A stretch of 44,805 bases of DNA from a bacterium (GCA_029561455.1 JAKQIY010000063.1:1-44805); one strand, 5' to 3'; positions 1-8,792 are shown, counted from the first letter of the stretch. Notes: generated by a model not told the origin, from the letters alone. Numbers and translations are program-made.

Positions 1-38
1 CTACCGGGGGTTAATTTCATTTAATTGACTTTAAAATA

Positions 39-110
39 ACCGCGAAGCGGTGAAATGTTTGTAGAAAGAGAGCCATCTCAGCACAATCTAACCCCGTAGG
101 GGTGATATGT
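39..110. repeat. two short hairpin repeats at left edge
   Basis: Two related short hairpins are visible. One has stem CCGC, loop GAA and stem GCGG at 40-50, followed by TGAAATG. The other has stem CCCC, loop GTA and stem GGGG at 92-102, followed by TGATATG. Each is a small palindrome with a 3-base loop and a similar tail. No gene is seen in 1-179. They appear to belong to the short intergenic hairpin class found elsewhere in the window. Confidence 0.6.
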
Positions 111-179
111 CGGGAACTTATAAAAAGTGTCCGGTAGTAAGAAAAATTACAGGGTTCGGAGTCTGCTGTATATTTAATT

Positions 180-566
180 TCACCATATTTTGGTTACCGG
201 ACAATTATCATATTCTGCGTTGGCGCCAAGAAGGGGAATATTTTCACAAATACATTGCGACAGGATTAGCCTGGTGAAAGGATTGGTAATAGATGCGGGT
301 ATTTGATCCAGCGCCAGGATATGTGGTAAATCAATGTTCATTATTTTAATGTCGTTTCCCCTAATATGATGCCGTATAAAGTCCGCCAGGGGTTCGCCGA
401 GTTGTAATTTTCCAAGCTCGGTTTTAATGGCCAGTTCCCATAGTACGGCCATGCTGATAAATATGTCATTGTCAGGATGCAAATAAATATCACGGACTGC
501 TGCGCCTAGTCGGCTGTCATTCGTAATAACCATAAAAAAGGTTGACGTGTCGAGCATGGCTTTCAT
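180..566 (-). CDS. VapC-like PIN-domain toxin, possibly inactive
   Basis: A 128-residue protein with the layout of a type II toxin of the PIN (VapC) family, which are Mg-dependent RNases held in check by a cognate antitoxin. The family pattern is visible: LDT near residue 6, WELAIK with E44, and the NPFTRL stretch at 95-100 where family members normally read DPFDRL. D6 and E44 are kept. The third acidic site is T98, the neighbouring D is N95, and the fourth acidic site (after LLGA) is N116. The active site therefore looks depleted, and the protein may be a non-cleaving or decaying toxin. Its ATG overlaps the antitoxin stop codon by 4 bp (ATGA), so the two are translationally coupled. Confidence 0.75.
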   Translation of the reverse strand: MKAMLDTSTFFMVITNDSRLGAAVRDIYLHPDNDIFISMAVLWELAIKTELGKLQLGEPLADFIRHHIRGNDIKIMNIDLPHILALDQIPASITNPFTRLILSQCICENIPLLGANAEYDNCPVTKIW

Positions 567-790
567 AGCAGGTAATCTTCCAGTTCCGGCAGCGGTTCGG
601 AGAAATCGCCGGATATTTGAATCAACCCGGCAGCTGACCCCAGGCGGCGCACAGGTTTTTGACTTGCCAGCGCCACCAGTTTGACAACCGGGCGGTGATC
701 TTTGGCAATGACTACCTCTTCGCCGTCGATAACCTGCTGAATGAGGCGGGAGAGATTGGTTTTAGCCTCGTGAATGTTGACCTGGATCAT
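563..790 (-). CDS. Phd/YefM-family antitoxin
   Basis: A 75-residue protein starting MIQVNIHEAKTNLSRL, the typical opening of Phd/YefM antitoxins (DNA-binding N-terminal half). It is followed by the GEEVVIAKDHRPVVKLV strand region and an acidic C-terminal tail that would bind the PIN toxin. It is the first gene of a two-gene operon and overlaps the vapC-like gene by 4 bp. Proteins of this family normally repress their own promoter as a complex with the toxin. Consistent with that, two copies of TTAGCTAA lie just upstream, over the predicted transcription start. Confidence 0.85.
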   Translation of the reverse strand: MIQVNIHEAKTNLSRLIQQVIDGEEVVIAKDHRPVVKLVALASQKPVRRLGSAAGLIQISGDFSEPLPELEDYLL

Positions 791-806
791 CGTAATTATC
801 TCTATA

Positions 807-855
807 TTAGCTAATATAATTAGCTAAATATAATATATTTTAATGGCAATGTCAA
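807..855 (-). promoter_or_regulatory. phd-vapC promoter and operator repeats
   Basis: On the minus strand there is a consensus-like promoter: TTGACA at 855-850, a 17-bp spacer and TATATT at 832-827. Two copies of the palindrome TTAGCTAA lie at 820-827 and 807-814, 13 bp apart, covering the end of the -10 box, the expected start site and the early leader. This is the expected geometry for autorepression by a Phd-type antitoxin. The promoter is read directly from sequence; its regulation is inferred. Confidence 0.75.
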
Positions 856-911
856 TAAAAAAATCATTTTTGAAAAATTGATATTTAACATTTATTCAAC
901 GTATTTATGAA

Positions 912-953
912 TTGACAAAACTGAGGTATATATTATACTAAATTAGCTAATTT
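912..953 (+). promoter_or_regulatory. possible divergent promoter with third operator copy
   Basis: TTGACA at 912-917 and TATACT at 934-939 with a 16-bp spacer form a good promoter pointing rightwards. A third TTAGCTAA (943-950) sits inside the longer palindrome AAATTAGCTAATTT (940-953), at the expected start site. No convincing gene follows on the plus strand. The only small frame is 22 codons at 973-1041, with an overly close purine-rich stretch. The site may drive a small transcript, or it may serve as a distal operator for looping repression of phd-vapC. Confidence 0.45.
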
Positions 954-1061
954 AGATGACTAATAAAGGGGGATGTTGTTAAACAACCTGATCATAGTTT
1001 TCATTATGAACACAAATTCCCAGGCAGGAAGAGAAGGATAAGAAAGAATATATAATAAAAA

Positions 1062-2336
1062 TTAATGTTTTTCCAGCGCCCTGATATGCTGGTTTTTATG
1101 GATAATACCAGCGACTGCTGTCACCAGCAAGCCGGACAGCACAAACATAAAGCCGATTCCGCGTCCCGGGCCGGCGCCGATGAGTTTGCCGACGGAAGAG
1201 GCCAGCACTCCGTCCGGTTGCAGCAACGGGTTGAACAGTTTATCGGCCAGGATGCCGGCGCAGCAAAAGGCGATAATCATGCCCAACTGCGAGATGAGGG
1301 AAACGATGGACCACACACGCCCCTGTACCCGGTTATCGACATTTTTGCGGATCAGCACTTCCAGCGAAGTGTTGACAAACGGCAGGGTGCTAAAGAATAA
1401 AAATCCGGCTGCGGTAATAAACACCAGGTTTGTTGAGACACCGAACAGGGCATAAAAAATTCCTGCCAGTCCTAATGAAGCGGATAACACAGCAACCTGT
1501 TTTTGGTTTTTACTGAACAGGCCGATGAAAAAGCTGCTGGCCAACATACCACTTGCCGCAATAGTTTGAATGACGCCCAGGGTTTTGGCATTGGTAAAGG
1601 CCAAAATCATAGGCCCAATGAGTGATTGCAGAAAACCGACGGCAAAAGTAATGATGGAGGTGATGGAAAGCAGCCATAGTAAACCTTTATGGGCAAAGGT
1701 ATATTTAAAGCCGTCTTTGAAATCGGTCAGGAAATGTTCCTTGTGGGTGACTGGTTGGTCCGCTTTGATCTTGCCTTTTATGGCGAAAACAGCAAAAACA
1801 GCTATGGTAAATGTGGCTATATCGATCATTAAAATATATTCGATTTTCATGATAGCATAAAGGAATCCGGCGATGATGGGGGAGATTAAAAAGCGGGCTG
1901 ATTCGGCTAATTGCATTAAACCACTAGCTTTCGAGTATGCCGCTTCATCGACCATATCGGTAATTGAGGCTTTATAAGCGGGATTTTGCAGGGCGACAAA
2001 GGTCGAACTTGTAGCAACACCTATGTATATGACCCACATATCCTGAAATCCGGAGGACAGCATGATCAAGATGAAAAGCAAGCCAAGCGCCGAACCGAGA
2101 TCGCCGACGATCATCAGCAAACGGCGGTCGAGCCGGTCGGATAGCGTACCGCCGATTGGTTTTAGCAGGTAGGAGGGCAGAAACGCAAACAGGATGATCA
2201 GAGAATAAACCGTAGCGCTGGAGGTTTTGTTAAAGGCGTAAACGCCGAGTGAAAAAGCCGTCAGGCCGCTGCCGATACTGGAGATAAACTGTCCGCACCA
2301 GATAATTAAAAAACGGGGAAAGGATTTGTGATCCAT
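1062..2336 (-). CDS. MFS transporter (drug-efflux type)
   Basis: A 424-residue membrane protein with about 12 hydrophobic segments and the major facilitator signature between segments 2 and 3 (GGTLSDRLDRR, residues 62-72). The overall character is that of the MFS_3 or macrolide-efflux-like group, which exports small molecules by proton antiport. The substrate cannot be read from sequence. The open frame extends 35 codons further upstream, but that part overlaps the transcription terminator of the preceding gene and has no ribosome site. ATG 2336 (MDHKSFPRFL) is therefore preferred, and it places the first membrane segment at the N-terminus as expected. It lies downstream of the VOC-methyltransferase gene on the same strand but is separated from it by that terminator. 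Confidence 0.85.
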   Translation of the reverse strand: MDHKSFPRFLIIWCGQFISSIGSGLTAFSLGVYAFNKTSSATVYSLIILFAFLPSYLLKPIGGTLSDRLDRRLLMIVGDLGSALGLLFILIMLSSGFQDMWVIYIGVATSSTFVALQNPAYKASITDMVDEAAYSKASGLMQLAESARFLISPIIAGFLYAIMKIEYILMIDIATFTIAVFAVFAIKGKIKADQPVTHKEHFLTDFKDGFKYTFAHKGLLWLLSITSIITFAVGFLQSLIGPMILAFTNAKTLGVIQTIAASGMLASSFFIGLFSKNQKQVAVLSASLGLAGIFYALFGVSTNLVFITAAGFLFFSTLPFVNTSLEVLIRKNVDNRVQGRVWSIVSLISQLGMIIAFCCAGILADKLFNPLLQPDGVLASSVGKLIGAGPGRGIGFMFVLSGLLVTAVAGIIHKNQHIRALEKH

Positions 2337-2382
2337 AATAACCAGGTTCTCAATAGGGGGAAAAGTCAACAATATTTTAATT

Positions 2383-2434
2383 AAAAAAAACCTCCCCGGA
2401 ATCAAAAAGCAGAACAGTTCCTTAAACCGGGGAG
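2383..2434 (-). terminator. intrinsic terminator after VOC-methyltransferase gene
   Basis: Read on the minus strand, CTCCCCGG (2434-2427) pairs with CCGGGGAG (2399-2392) across a 27-base loop, and a run of eight T (2390-2383) follows shortly after the stem. It lies just beyond the stop of the gene at 2463. Its position inside the extended frame of the MFS gene argues for the later MFS start. Confidence 0.75.
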
Positions 2435-2462
2435 CAGGCATTTAAAATGAACAGCTAAAAGT

Positions 2463-3656
2463 TTACCCGGCTATTTCCGCATACACCAGGTCAAAATACT
2501 GTAGAGACTGGCCGAATGGCGTACCATCCTGCAACGTTAGAAAGCGCTTGACCATGCTGTCGGCATTAAGCTGCTCGATTACAGTGAATCCGTGCTGCGC
2601 CAGGAACGGTTTGATCTGCTCGGCGGCCAGCCAGAACAGGAACGGCTCGCCGGCGTAAACAGACTGGCGTTGTTCGGTCATAAAATCGACGCACAAGCCA
2701 CTGCCGGCCGGGGCCAGGGATTTTATGGCTTCCAGTGTAGCCGCCGCCAGCTCCGGCGCCAGGTAATAGCTAACGCCTTCCCATATAAACAGGGTTTTGT
2801 GGTTTTTGACAAATCCTGCTTTTAAAAGCACATCGGTAATTTTTTCAGTTTTGAAATTAATGGGGACAAAGTTCAATTGCTGCGGGGTTTTAATGGCTGC
2901 CTGCTGCAACAGCTTCTTTTTGCGTTCCTGGGTGAGCGGCACATCCAGCTCGAATATTTTCGTTTCTTTAATGTGTTCGGCAAACCGAATCGAACGGCTG
3001 TCGTATCCCGCGCCCAGAAAGACGATTTGCGGGATGTTTTCCTTTACAGCGTCTAAAAATACCTGGTCATAAAACGCGGTGCGGGCTATAAAATAGCCAT
3101 AAAGCGCCGGGGTGATCAGTTTGTTGATCAACCACTCCCGGGCGGTGTTATCTTGAAGATGTTTTTTACTGTCCTCGGCAACAAATATTTCCGCCAGGTA
3201 ATCCGGCCCTTTGGTCTCCGGACGGGGATCGCAAGCAGCCAGGGCGCGGCAAAAGACCACCGTCATGGCGGACTGGGACGGCTGATTTTCAACAGATTGT
3301 TTGGCGGCATCGGCCGGTTTATCGGTAATACCGATGATATTATTAAATGGATCTTTAACCGTGGCAAAACGGACATCGCCCATCGTGCGTATTTCCGCCA
3401 CCGGAGATGCGCCCAGGTCGAGTAACTTTTGCCAGGCAACGGTTACATCATCCACTTCCCAGTAGACGATCAGTTGCGATTCGGCGTCGGTTTCCGGTTT
3501 GGCCTGTGCCAGGGTTAAGGAACATTCGCCAACTATAAAGATCATAAAATAAGAGGTCTCCAGGGCCGGATTTATACCCAGTACCTGCCGGTACCATTGT
3601 CCGGCTTTGGCCAGGTCTGTTACCGGGTAGGTTATGCGTTTTAATGATTTAAACAT
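2463..3656 (-). CDS. VOC-domain / LCM-type methyltransferase fusion
   Basis: A 397-residue protein made of two recognisable parts. Residues 1 to about 113 form a glyoxalase/VOC-type domain (ITYPVTDLAKAGQWYRQVLG at the start, VKDPFNNIIGI at the end). After a short polar linker, residues about 129-397 match the leucine carboxyl methyltransferase-like family (TIGR00027/PF04072 type), with the SAM-binding motif GAGYDSR at 215-221 and ELDVP at the end of the second strand. The family methylates small molecules or carboxyl groups using S-adenosylmethionine; the substrate is unknown here. A good ribosome site (GGAGGA, 6 bases before ATG) supports the start. The VOC part could bind the substrate or act separately. 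It ends in its own terminator before an MFS exporter. Confidence 0.85.
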   Translation of the reverse strand: MFKSLKRITYPVTDLAKAGQWYRQVLGINPALETSYFMIFIVGECSLTLAQAKPETDAESQLIVYWEVDDVTVAWQKLLDLGASPVAEIRTMGDVRFATVKDPFNNIIGITDKPADAAKQSVENQPSQSAMTVVFCRALAACDPRPETKGPDYLAEIFVAEDSKKHLQDNTAREWLINKLITPALYGYFIARTAFYDQVFLDAVKENIPQIVFLGAGYDSRSIRFAEHIKETKIFELDVPLTQERKKKLLQQAAIKTPQQLNFVPINFKTEKITDVLLKAGFVKNHKTLFIWEGVSYYLAPELAAATLEAIKSLAPAGSGLCVDFMTEQRQSVYAGEPFLFWLAAEQIKPFLAQHGFTVIEQLNADSMVKRFLTLQDGTPFGQSLQYFDLVYAEIAG

Positions 3657-3734
3657 GGTAATCCTCCAGTTCCTTTATAGTATCAGCTTAAAAACAAGTT
3701 TGGATTATGTAAAAGTAAATCGGGCAAAAATATT

Positions 3735-3758
3735 AAAAAACCGGGAAACAATACCCGG
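3735..3758 (-). terminator. likely terminator after DUF1846 gene
   Basis: CCGGG (3741-3745) and CCCGG (3754-3758) form a 5-bp GC stem with an 8-base loop. On the minus strand this is followed by six T (3740-3735). It lies about 120 bases after the stop of the minus-strand DUF1846 gene. No gene is supported in 3657-3878. Confidence 0.5.
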
Positions 3759-3878
3759 ATTTTATAATATCAAAAAACAGGTTGTGAAAAAACAGTATCA
3801 AATGGTACGCAGCAGGAGGTTCCCCGATTGGGGTCATAAATCAGGTCCCTGCAAATAACAACGGGGGGCAAAAAACAG

Positions 3879-5396
3879 TTAATTTATAAACAGGCTCCGG
3901 GACGAAAAATCCGGGTCCGAAGTTAAATTGACGCCCAGTTTCCGTAAGCCGGCTTCGTCGCCCGGTGTGGGAATATGGGTAATGTGCACTTCACAGCCGT
4001 CCAGTTCGCGCAGGTGTTCCAGGGCCATTTGCGCGGCCGGATTGGAGATAGCGCTGATGCTCAGTGCTATAAGTGTTTCATCCAGATCGAGGCTGACCAT
4101 GTGGCCGCGCAGCACTTCTTTTTTCAGAAAAGCCAGGGAATCGGTAATGTTTTGCGGCAATAAATGCATGTTTTCCGGCAATTTAGCCAGGTGCTTGGCG
4201 GTATTGATAATGAGACTGGATGCGGCGTGCATCAGTTCCGAGTTTTCACCGGTGATGATCGTTCCGTCCGCCAGTTCAATTGCAGCGCCGCAATAGATGC
4301 CCTGGTTGCCTTTATTATCCCGCTGGGCATTGAGCGCCGCCTGTCGCGCCGGGATAACGACCCGGCGGTCTTCCACTTTGGCGCCAATGTTTTTCATGAT
4401 CAGTTCGGCGCGATCTAAAACTTCCCGGTCGATGAATCCCATAGCATATTCGCAGGCGCAGCGGAAATAGCGGCGAATGATCTCCTGGTGGGCAGCATTC
4501 TGCACCACTTCATCATTGATTATACCAAAGCCCGCCCGGTTTACGCCCATATCGGTTGGCGATTTATAGAATGATTCTTCGCCGGTGATCTTTTTGATGA
4601 TCCGTTTCAACAGCGGAAAGGCTTCGATATCGCGATTATAGTTGACGGTTTTGACATTATACGCTTCAAGATGGTGGTGATCGATCATATTGACATCTTT
4701 TAAATCGACGGTGGCAGCTTCGTAAGCCACATTGACCTTGTGCGCCAGCGGCAGGTTCCAGATGGGAAAGGTTTCGAATTTGGCATAACCGGCTTTAACG
4801 CCGCGGCGGTATTCATGATATAACTGGCACAGGCAGGTGGCAAGTTTACCGCTGCCGGGTCCGGGTCCGGTTATAATAACAATCGGTTTGGAAGTAACGA
4901 TATAATCATTGGCGCCATAGCCTTCATCGCTGACGATCAGATCAATATCGGTCGGGTAACCTTTGGTAAATTTGTGGGTATAAACCTGGATGCCGCGCCG
5001 TTCCAGTTTGTTTTTAAACGCTTTGGCGGAGGGTTGGTTGGCATAACGGGTGATGACCACCGCTTTAATGTCGATGCCCCATTCGCTGAAATCGTCGATG
5101 GTTTTCAGCGCGTCTGAATCATAAGTAATACCAAAATCGGCGCGAACTTTTTTACGTTCAATATCGCCGGCGTAGATACATAGAATAACATCAATTTTGT
5201 TTACAAGTTTTTGCAATAACCGCATTTTTACATTCGGGTCAAAACCGGGCAGCACTCGGGCGGCATGGTAATCGAACAACAGTTTGCCCCCAAATTCCAG
5301 GTACAGTTTATCCTGAAAGCGGTCTACTCTTTCCAGAATCGCAGCGGTTTGTTCGTGCAGGTATTTTTCATTATCAAAACCAATTTCAGGCGGCAT
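3879..5396 (-). CDS. DUF1846 domain protein
   Basis: A 505-residue protein matching the DUF1846 family (PF08903) along its full length, including the family size. A glycine-rich phosphate-loop-like stretch TGPGPGSGKLATC lies at about 176-188, and the diagnostic DHHHLEAYN follows at 239-247. Members are cytoplasmic and widely distributed, and their biochemical role is not established. The P-loop-like segment suggests nucleotide or phosphate binding, but that is only an inference. An AAGGAA ribosome site lies about 11 bases before ATG. The gene is spaced 222 bp from the next minus-strand gene and has its own terminator, so it is probably transcribed alone or after the GH26 gene. Confidence 0.88.
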   Translation of the reverse strand: MPPEIGFDNEKYLHEQTAAILERVDRFQDKLYLEFGGKLLFDYHAARVLPGFDPNVKMRLLQKLVNKIDVILCIYAGDIERKKVRADFGITYDSDALKTIDDFSEWGIDIKAVVITRYANQPSAKAFKNKLERRGIQVYTHKFTKGYPTDIDLIVSDEGYGANDYIVTSKPIVIITGPGPGSGKLATCLCQLYHEYRRGVKAGYAKFETFPIWNLPLAHKVNVAYEAATVDLKDVNMIDHHHLEAYNVKTVNYNRDIEAFPLLKRIIKKITGEESFYKSPTDMGVNRAGFGIINDEVVQNAAHQEIIRRYFRCACEYAMGFIDREVLDRAELIMKNIGAKVEDRRVVIPARQAALNAQRDNKGNQGIYCGAAIELADGTIITGENSELMHAASSLIINTAKHLAKLPENMHLLPQNITDSLAFLKKEVLRGHMVSLDLDETLIALSISAISNPAAQMALEHLRELDGCEVHITHIPTPGDEAGLRKLGVNLTSDPDFSSRSLFIN

Positions 5397-5447
5397 GGTT
5401 ATCGGTATTCCTTGGCTATATGCGGTATATTAATCAATTTGGTAATT

Positions 5448-6590
5448 TTATTCGTGGTACATATCGGGCAGATCATTTTCAAACAAGGTCAACGAATCGT
5501 TATAAAAAGTGATAAAATCTTGTTCGCTTTTATGACCGGGGTAGGGGCCAAAAAAGTGATCGGTAGATTTGTTGCGCCATACCAGTACCCAGGCGATACC
5601 TTTGGTCTGTTTGTATTTTAAAGCAGCCAAAAGGTAACCGGTCCACCAGTCCGTGAACGGCACATTTTCCACGCCGGTTTCGGTAATGGCGGCGGCTTTA
5701 TTGCGGGCTGCGGCCTGGGCGCTCATCATTTGCAACCCCTTGCCCAGGGTTGTGGCCGAGGATTTACTCCACAACTGGTAATAATCCAGTCCCAGTATAT
5801 CCACCCAGTCATCGCCGGGGTAGCGTTCGAAATAGGCGCTTTCTGTGTTAATATCCTGCGGGGAGATGGCATAGAGCAGGTGATGCAGTTTATGATGATC
5901 GCGAAAGTACTGTACCGTCATAATCCACAAGGCGTTATATTCATCGGCAGTACAGGCAGACTTGCCCCACCAGGACCAGGTTTGGTTGTGTTCGTGATAG
6001 GGACGCAAAACGACCGGGATATATGTACCGTTATCGGTTTTCAGGTCTTTAAAAAATGCGGCAATCAGATCGAGGGTTTGCAGGTAGCTGCTATGCTTAG
6101 CCTGACCGGGCAAAATTTGCGCTACGGCAGCGCTGTTATCCCACGAATTGCCGCCGGAGACCGGGTTATCGAGGTGCATGCTGAACACATTAACCCCTCC
6201 GCGTGAATAGGCTTCCTTGATCCAGCCCTGCATCTGGCTGAAATTAACGCCGTCAAGGTTGGCGTCTTTGCCTATATCACCCAGGTCCCAGCCATAAACA
6301 GCAGGGTAATCGCCGCACACCAGTTTTATATCGGACTTGCCGGCTTCAGCCCACCAGCCCACTCCATAGGCAAGGTCATCCTGGTGGCCGAACATCACGC
6401 CGGTTTGTGAGAGCGCCTGTAGATTTTTAAACAGGGCAACCGTTTCGGCAGTGGCCAGTGAATCGACCAGAATTGTGTTGAGAGTAACCGGCGCTGGTTT
6501 TTCCGGGCCGGAGGGACTGTCTTTGGAACAGGCCGCTAAAGATAAAATGAGCGCAGTAAAAAGCAGGATTGGACGGGAAAGGTTTTTCAT
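5448..6590 (-). CDS. GH26 beta-mannanase-like lipoprotein
   Basis: A 380-residue secreted glycoside hydrolase of family 26, whose members mostly cleave beta-1,4-mannan. A lipoprotein signal is visible (MKNLSRPILLFTALILSLAA, then C21), so the mature enzyme would be anchored in a membrane. The catalytic pattern is clear: acid/base E200 in RPYHEHNQTWSWWG and nucleophile E304 in AITETG, with GHQDDLAYG near 68 as in other GH26 enzymes. The start six codons inside the longest frame (ATG 6590) is chosen because it begins a clean signal peptide and has GAG 7 bases upstream. It is followed by the DUF1846 gene 51 bp away. The exact substrate (mannan, glucomannan or related) is not determined by sequence alone. 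Confidence 0.9.
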   Translation of the reverse strand: MKNLSRPILLFTALILSLAACSKDSPSGPEKPAPVTLNTILVDSLATAETVALFKNLQALSQTGVMFGHQDDLAYGVGWWAEAGKSDIKLVCGDYPAVYGWDLGDIGKDANLDGVNFSQMQGWIKEAYSRGGVNVFSMHLDNPVSGGNSWDNSAAVAQILPGQAKHSSYLQTLDLIAAFFKDLKTDNGTYIPVVLRPYHEHNQTWSWWGKSACTADEYNALWIMTVQYFRDHHKLHHLLYAISPQDINTESAYFERYPGDDWVDILGLDYYQLWSKSSATTLGKGLQMMSAQAAARNKAAAITETGVENVPFTDWWTGYLLAALKYKQTKGIAWVLVWRNKSTDHFFGPYPGHKSEQDFITFYNDSLTLFENDLPDMYHE

Positions 6591-6849
6591 AAATATACTC
6601 AAAAACATTTTTTCATTTTACGAAAATAGTGATTTTCCAAAATAAAACAAAACAAAATTATCAGGTCTGAAACTGGAAATAAGGCTGATTTCATCGAAAA
6701 CCACCCAGGTAAGCCGGTAATAAAAAGACGCAGAAGGATTGGATGCCGGTTGAGAACATATAACCAAACTAAACAGCAATGGGCAAATCATTGCAAGTCA
6801 TGAATATTATGTTTTTGACGGCAGCAGAAGAATCATTTAACTCAGAGTT

Positions 6850-7677
6850 TTACAAGACGCCAAGAATTTTATTCATATTATATTTTTTTGATAATTTCGT
6901 TAAAAACACAACCGCCGGATTGATTTGATACCAGGCGGGTAATTGCACAAGTTCGCAGCCAAGTGCTCTTTTATAATCATCCAGGCCCCTTTCACCGGTC
7001 GCCCAACCATAGAAAATCCGTGTAGCTGTGGATTTTGCAGCAGCTTCACGGATAAAATGCATGATATAGTCTGAAACACCCAACGACAAACTTGAGGTTG
7101 TGGTAAAATAGCTGGCGCCAATGATAACATCCTCAACCATGAACGAGGTGTTGACGGCGCATAATTGCTCCTGATGCCAGGCGCCTAGTATTAATAATTT
7201 AGGATTTTGAAATAAAGTGTCGGCCCAGGCATTAAACCGGGTTTGCTGCACTCGTTCTTTTTTATATCCATAGTGTGTTCTTGAATAAAAATCAATATAA
7301 ATATGATACGCATGCTCTTTAAAGTAACTACAATCGGTAATCTGGTTTATTGTGAAATTACTCATGCCTTTTTTTATCTTGTAGCGTCGCTTTTTGCATA
7401 CTCCATCCAGACTATAGTTTTGCAGATCATCAAGGAAAAACATATTCAAGCGGGAGTTGAAAGACGATTCGGCAGGTACGGCATGCTGAATACCGCCGAT
7501 GATTGATTTTGAGGGATATGTCACACTGCCGGGTTTTATTACTTTCCACGGTAATAGCGGACGAAAAAAATAAGGTTTGACTTCCGCCCACCATGAATCA
7601 TTGATTTTGTGAGTTTTAATGCCATTGGTCTGTTGAAAAGCTGCATATTCATCGTTGGTCATACTTGTCCAAAACAC
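6850..7677 (-). CDS. GNAT/FemAB-like acyltransferase, paralogue 1
   Basis: A 275-residue cytoplasmic protein, the last of three tandem paralogues of equal length. The pattern (RRYKIKKGMSNFTINQITD, then FYSRTHYGYKKER, then LGAWHQEQLCAVNTS, then FYGWATGERGLDDYKRALG) is that of the FemAB/BioF2-like N-acyltransferase superfamily, which transfers acyl or aminoacyl groups to small molecules or cell-envelope precursors. The start is GTG 7677. It aligns with the ATG of both paralogues (MFWTSMT against MQWQRMT) and has GAGAGG 6 bases upstream. The substrate is unknown. The trio lies between glycoside hydrolase genes, which fits an envelope or exopolysaccharide role, but this is weak evidence. Confidence 0.75.
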   Translation of the reverse strand: MFWTSMTNDEYAAFQQTNGIKTHKINDSWWAEVKPYFFRPLLPWKVIKPGSVTYPSKSIIGGIQHAVPAESSFNSRLNMFFLDDLQNYSLDGVCKKRRYKIKKGMSNFTINQITDCSYFKEHAYHIYIDFYSRTHYGYKKERVQQTRFNAWADTLFQNPKLLILGAWHQEQLCAVNTSFMVEDVIIGASYFTTTSSLSLGVSDYIMHFIREAAAKSTATRIFYGWATGERGLDDYKRALGCELVQLPAWYQINPAVVFLTKLSKKYNMNKILGVL

Positions 7678-7964
7678 AGGAGCCCTCTCTTGTTTTAGTG
7701 TGAGCCGGGTAAAATTTTATTCAACAGTATCGAAACTATTCAGTACCATCAAATACAGTAATTTTAGAGTTCATCCGCTCCGGTTAACGAAAAACTGGAA
7801 TCAGACGGTTATAGCTTATCATTATCAATATCGGCAGGTATGCAAAAATCTTGATTACAATTTTATCATGTCTGAAAATAATCATCTCTTCAGCATAATA
7901 AAGATGTTTTCCCCCGGTTTATACCTGGAATTTTAATCAATTTAATTTTTGTAAATGTACATAA

Positions 7965-8792
7965 TCAGAAGCAGCCGCATAATTTAAGGTATTTGTTTTT
8001 TATCAATAATTTGGCAGTATAATGAATAAAAGGATTAATTTGATATCGCGCCGGTAATTTTTCCAGTTCACAACCGCGTATGAGTTTAAAATCATCCAGA
8101 CCCTTTTCACCTGTCGCCCAGCCGTAAAAAATGCTGGCGGCATCGGACGAAGCGGCAATCTCCCGGATGGTATGCATGAAAAAGTCCGAAATCCCCAGTG
8201 ATAAACTGGTAGTATCGGCAAAAAATGATGACCCTATAATAGTATCTTCAACCTGGTATGAGGTATTCACCGCGGATAACTTGTCCTGATGATAAGCGCC
8301 CAGGATCAGTATTTTGGGATTGGCGAAAAGAGTATCGGCCCAGGCGTTAAAGTGATCCCTGTGCAACCGGTCTTTTTTGTAGCCATAATGGGTGCGGTGA
8401 TAAAAATCTACATATATCTGGAAAGCCTGCTCTTTGAATTCCCGGCTATCGGTAATTTGTTTGCTGGTAAAATGATTTAATCCTTTTTTTACCTGGTTAC
8501 GGCGTTTGTGGCACAGACTCTCGAGCGAGTAATTTTGCAAATCGTTGAGGAAAAACAGATTAATGTACGAATTACCAGGGATTTCCTGCGGGATGGCATG
8601 TTGTATACCACCGATATGATATTTAGGTGGATAATTAACACTACCCGGTTTAACAACCGTCCATGGTAACAGAGGGCGATAAAAGCAGGGTTTGACTTCC
8701 GCCCACCAGACGCCGTCGGTTTTACTAGTATGAACTCCATTTGCCTGCTGATACAATGCGTATTCATCCAGAGTCATTCGTTGCCATTGCAT
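7965..8792 (-). CDS. GNAT/FemAB-like acyltransferase, paralogue 2
   Basis: The middle copy of the tandem trio, also 275 residues, starting MQWQRMTLDEYALYQQ with a GAGG ribosome site 6 bases before ATG. It keeps the shared landmarks: WWAEVKP, FYRPLLPW, IGGIQHAIPQ, FFLNDLQNYSLE, RRNQVKKG, HYGYKKDR and FYGWATGEKGLDDFK. The strongly conserved WWAEVKP and RPLLPW segments in all three copies mark a shared N-terminal domain. About 290 bp separates it from paralogue 1 without a visible gene. The function is inferred only at superfamily level (acyl transfer). Confidence 0.75.
   Translation of the reverse strand: MQWQRMTLDEYALYQQANGVHTSKTDGVWWAEVKPCFYRPLLPWTVVKPGSVNYPPKYHIGGIQHAIPQEIPGNSYINLFFLNDLQNYSLESLCHKRRNQVKKGLNHFTSKQITDSREFKEQAFQIYVDFYHRTHYGYKKDRLHRDHFNAWADTLFANPKILILGAYHQDKLSAVNTSYQVEDTIIGSSFFADTTSLSLGISDFFMHTIREIAASSDAASIFYGWATGEKGLDDFKLIRGCELEKLPARYQINPFIHYTAKLLIKNKYLKLCGCF

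Noticed and set aside
1062-2441. The longest MFS reading frame with 35 extra N-terminal residues
   Set aside because: The extension overlaps a hairpin terminator and has no ribosome site; ATG 2336 fits the membrane topology.
2592-2825. Plus-strand frames opposite the methyltransferase, DUF1846 and hydrolase genes
   Set aside because: They are antisense shadows of well-supported genes and show no domain or start signal.
3634-3858. Plus-strand open frame across the methyltransferase start and its upstream gap
   Set aside because: It overlaps the start and ribosome site of a real gene on the other strand and contains a terminator-like hairpin; no domain is visible.
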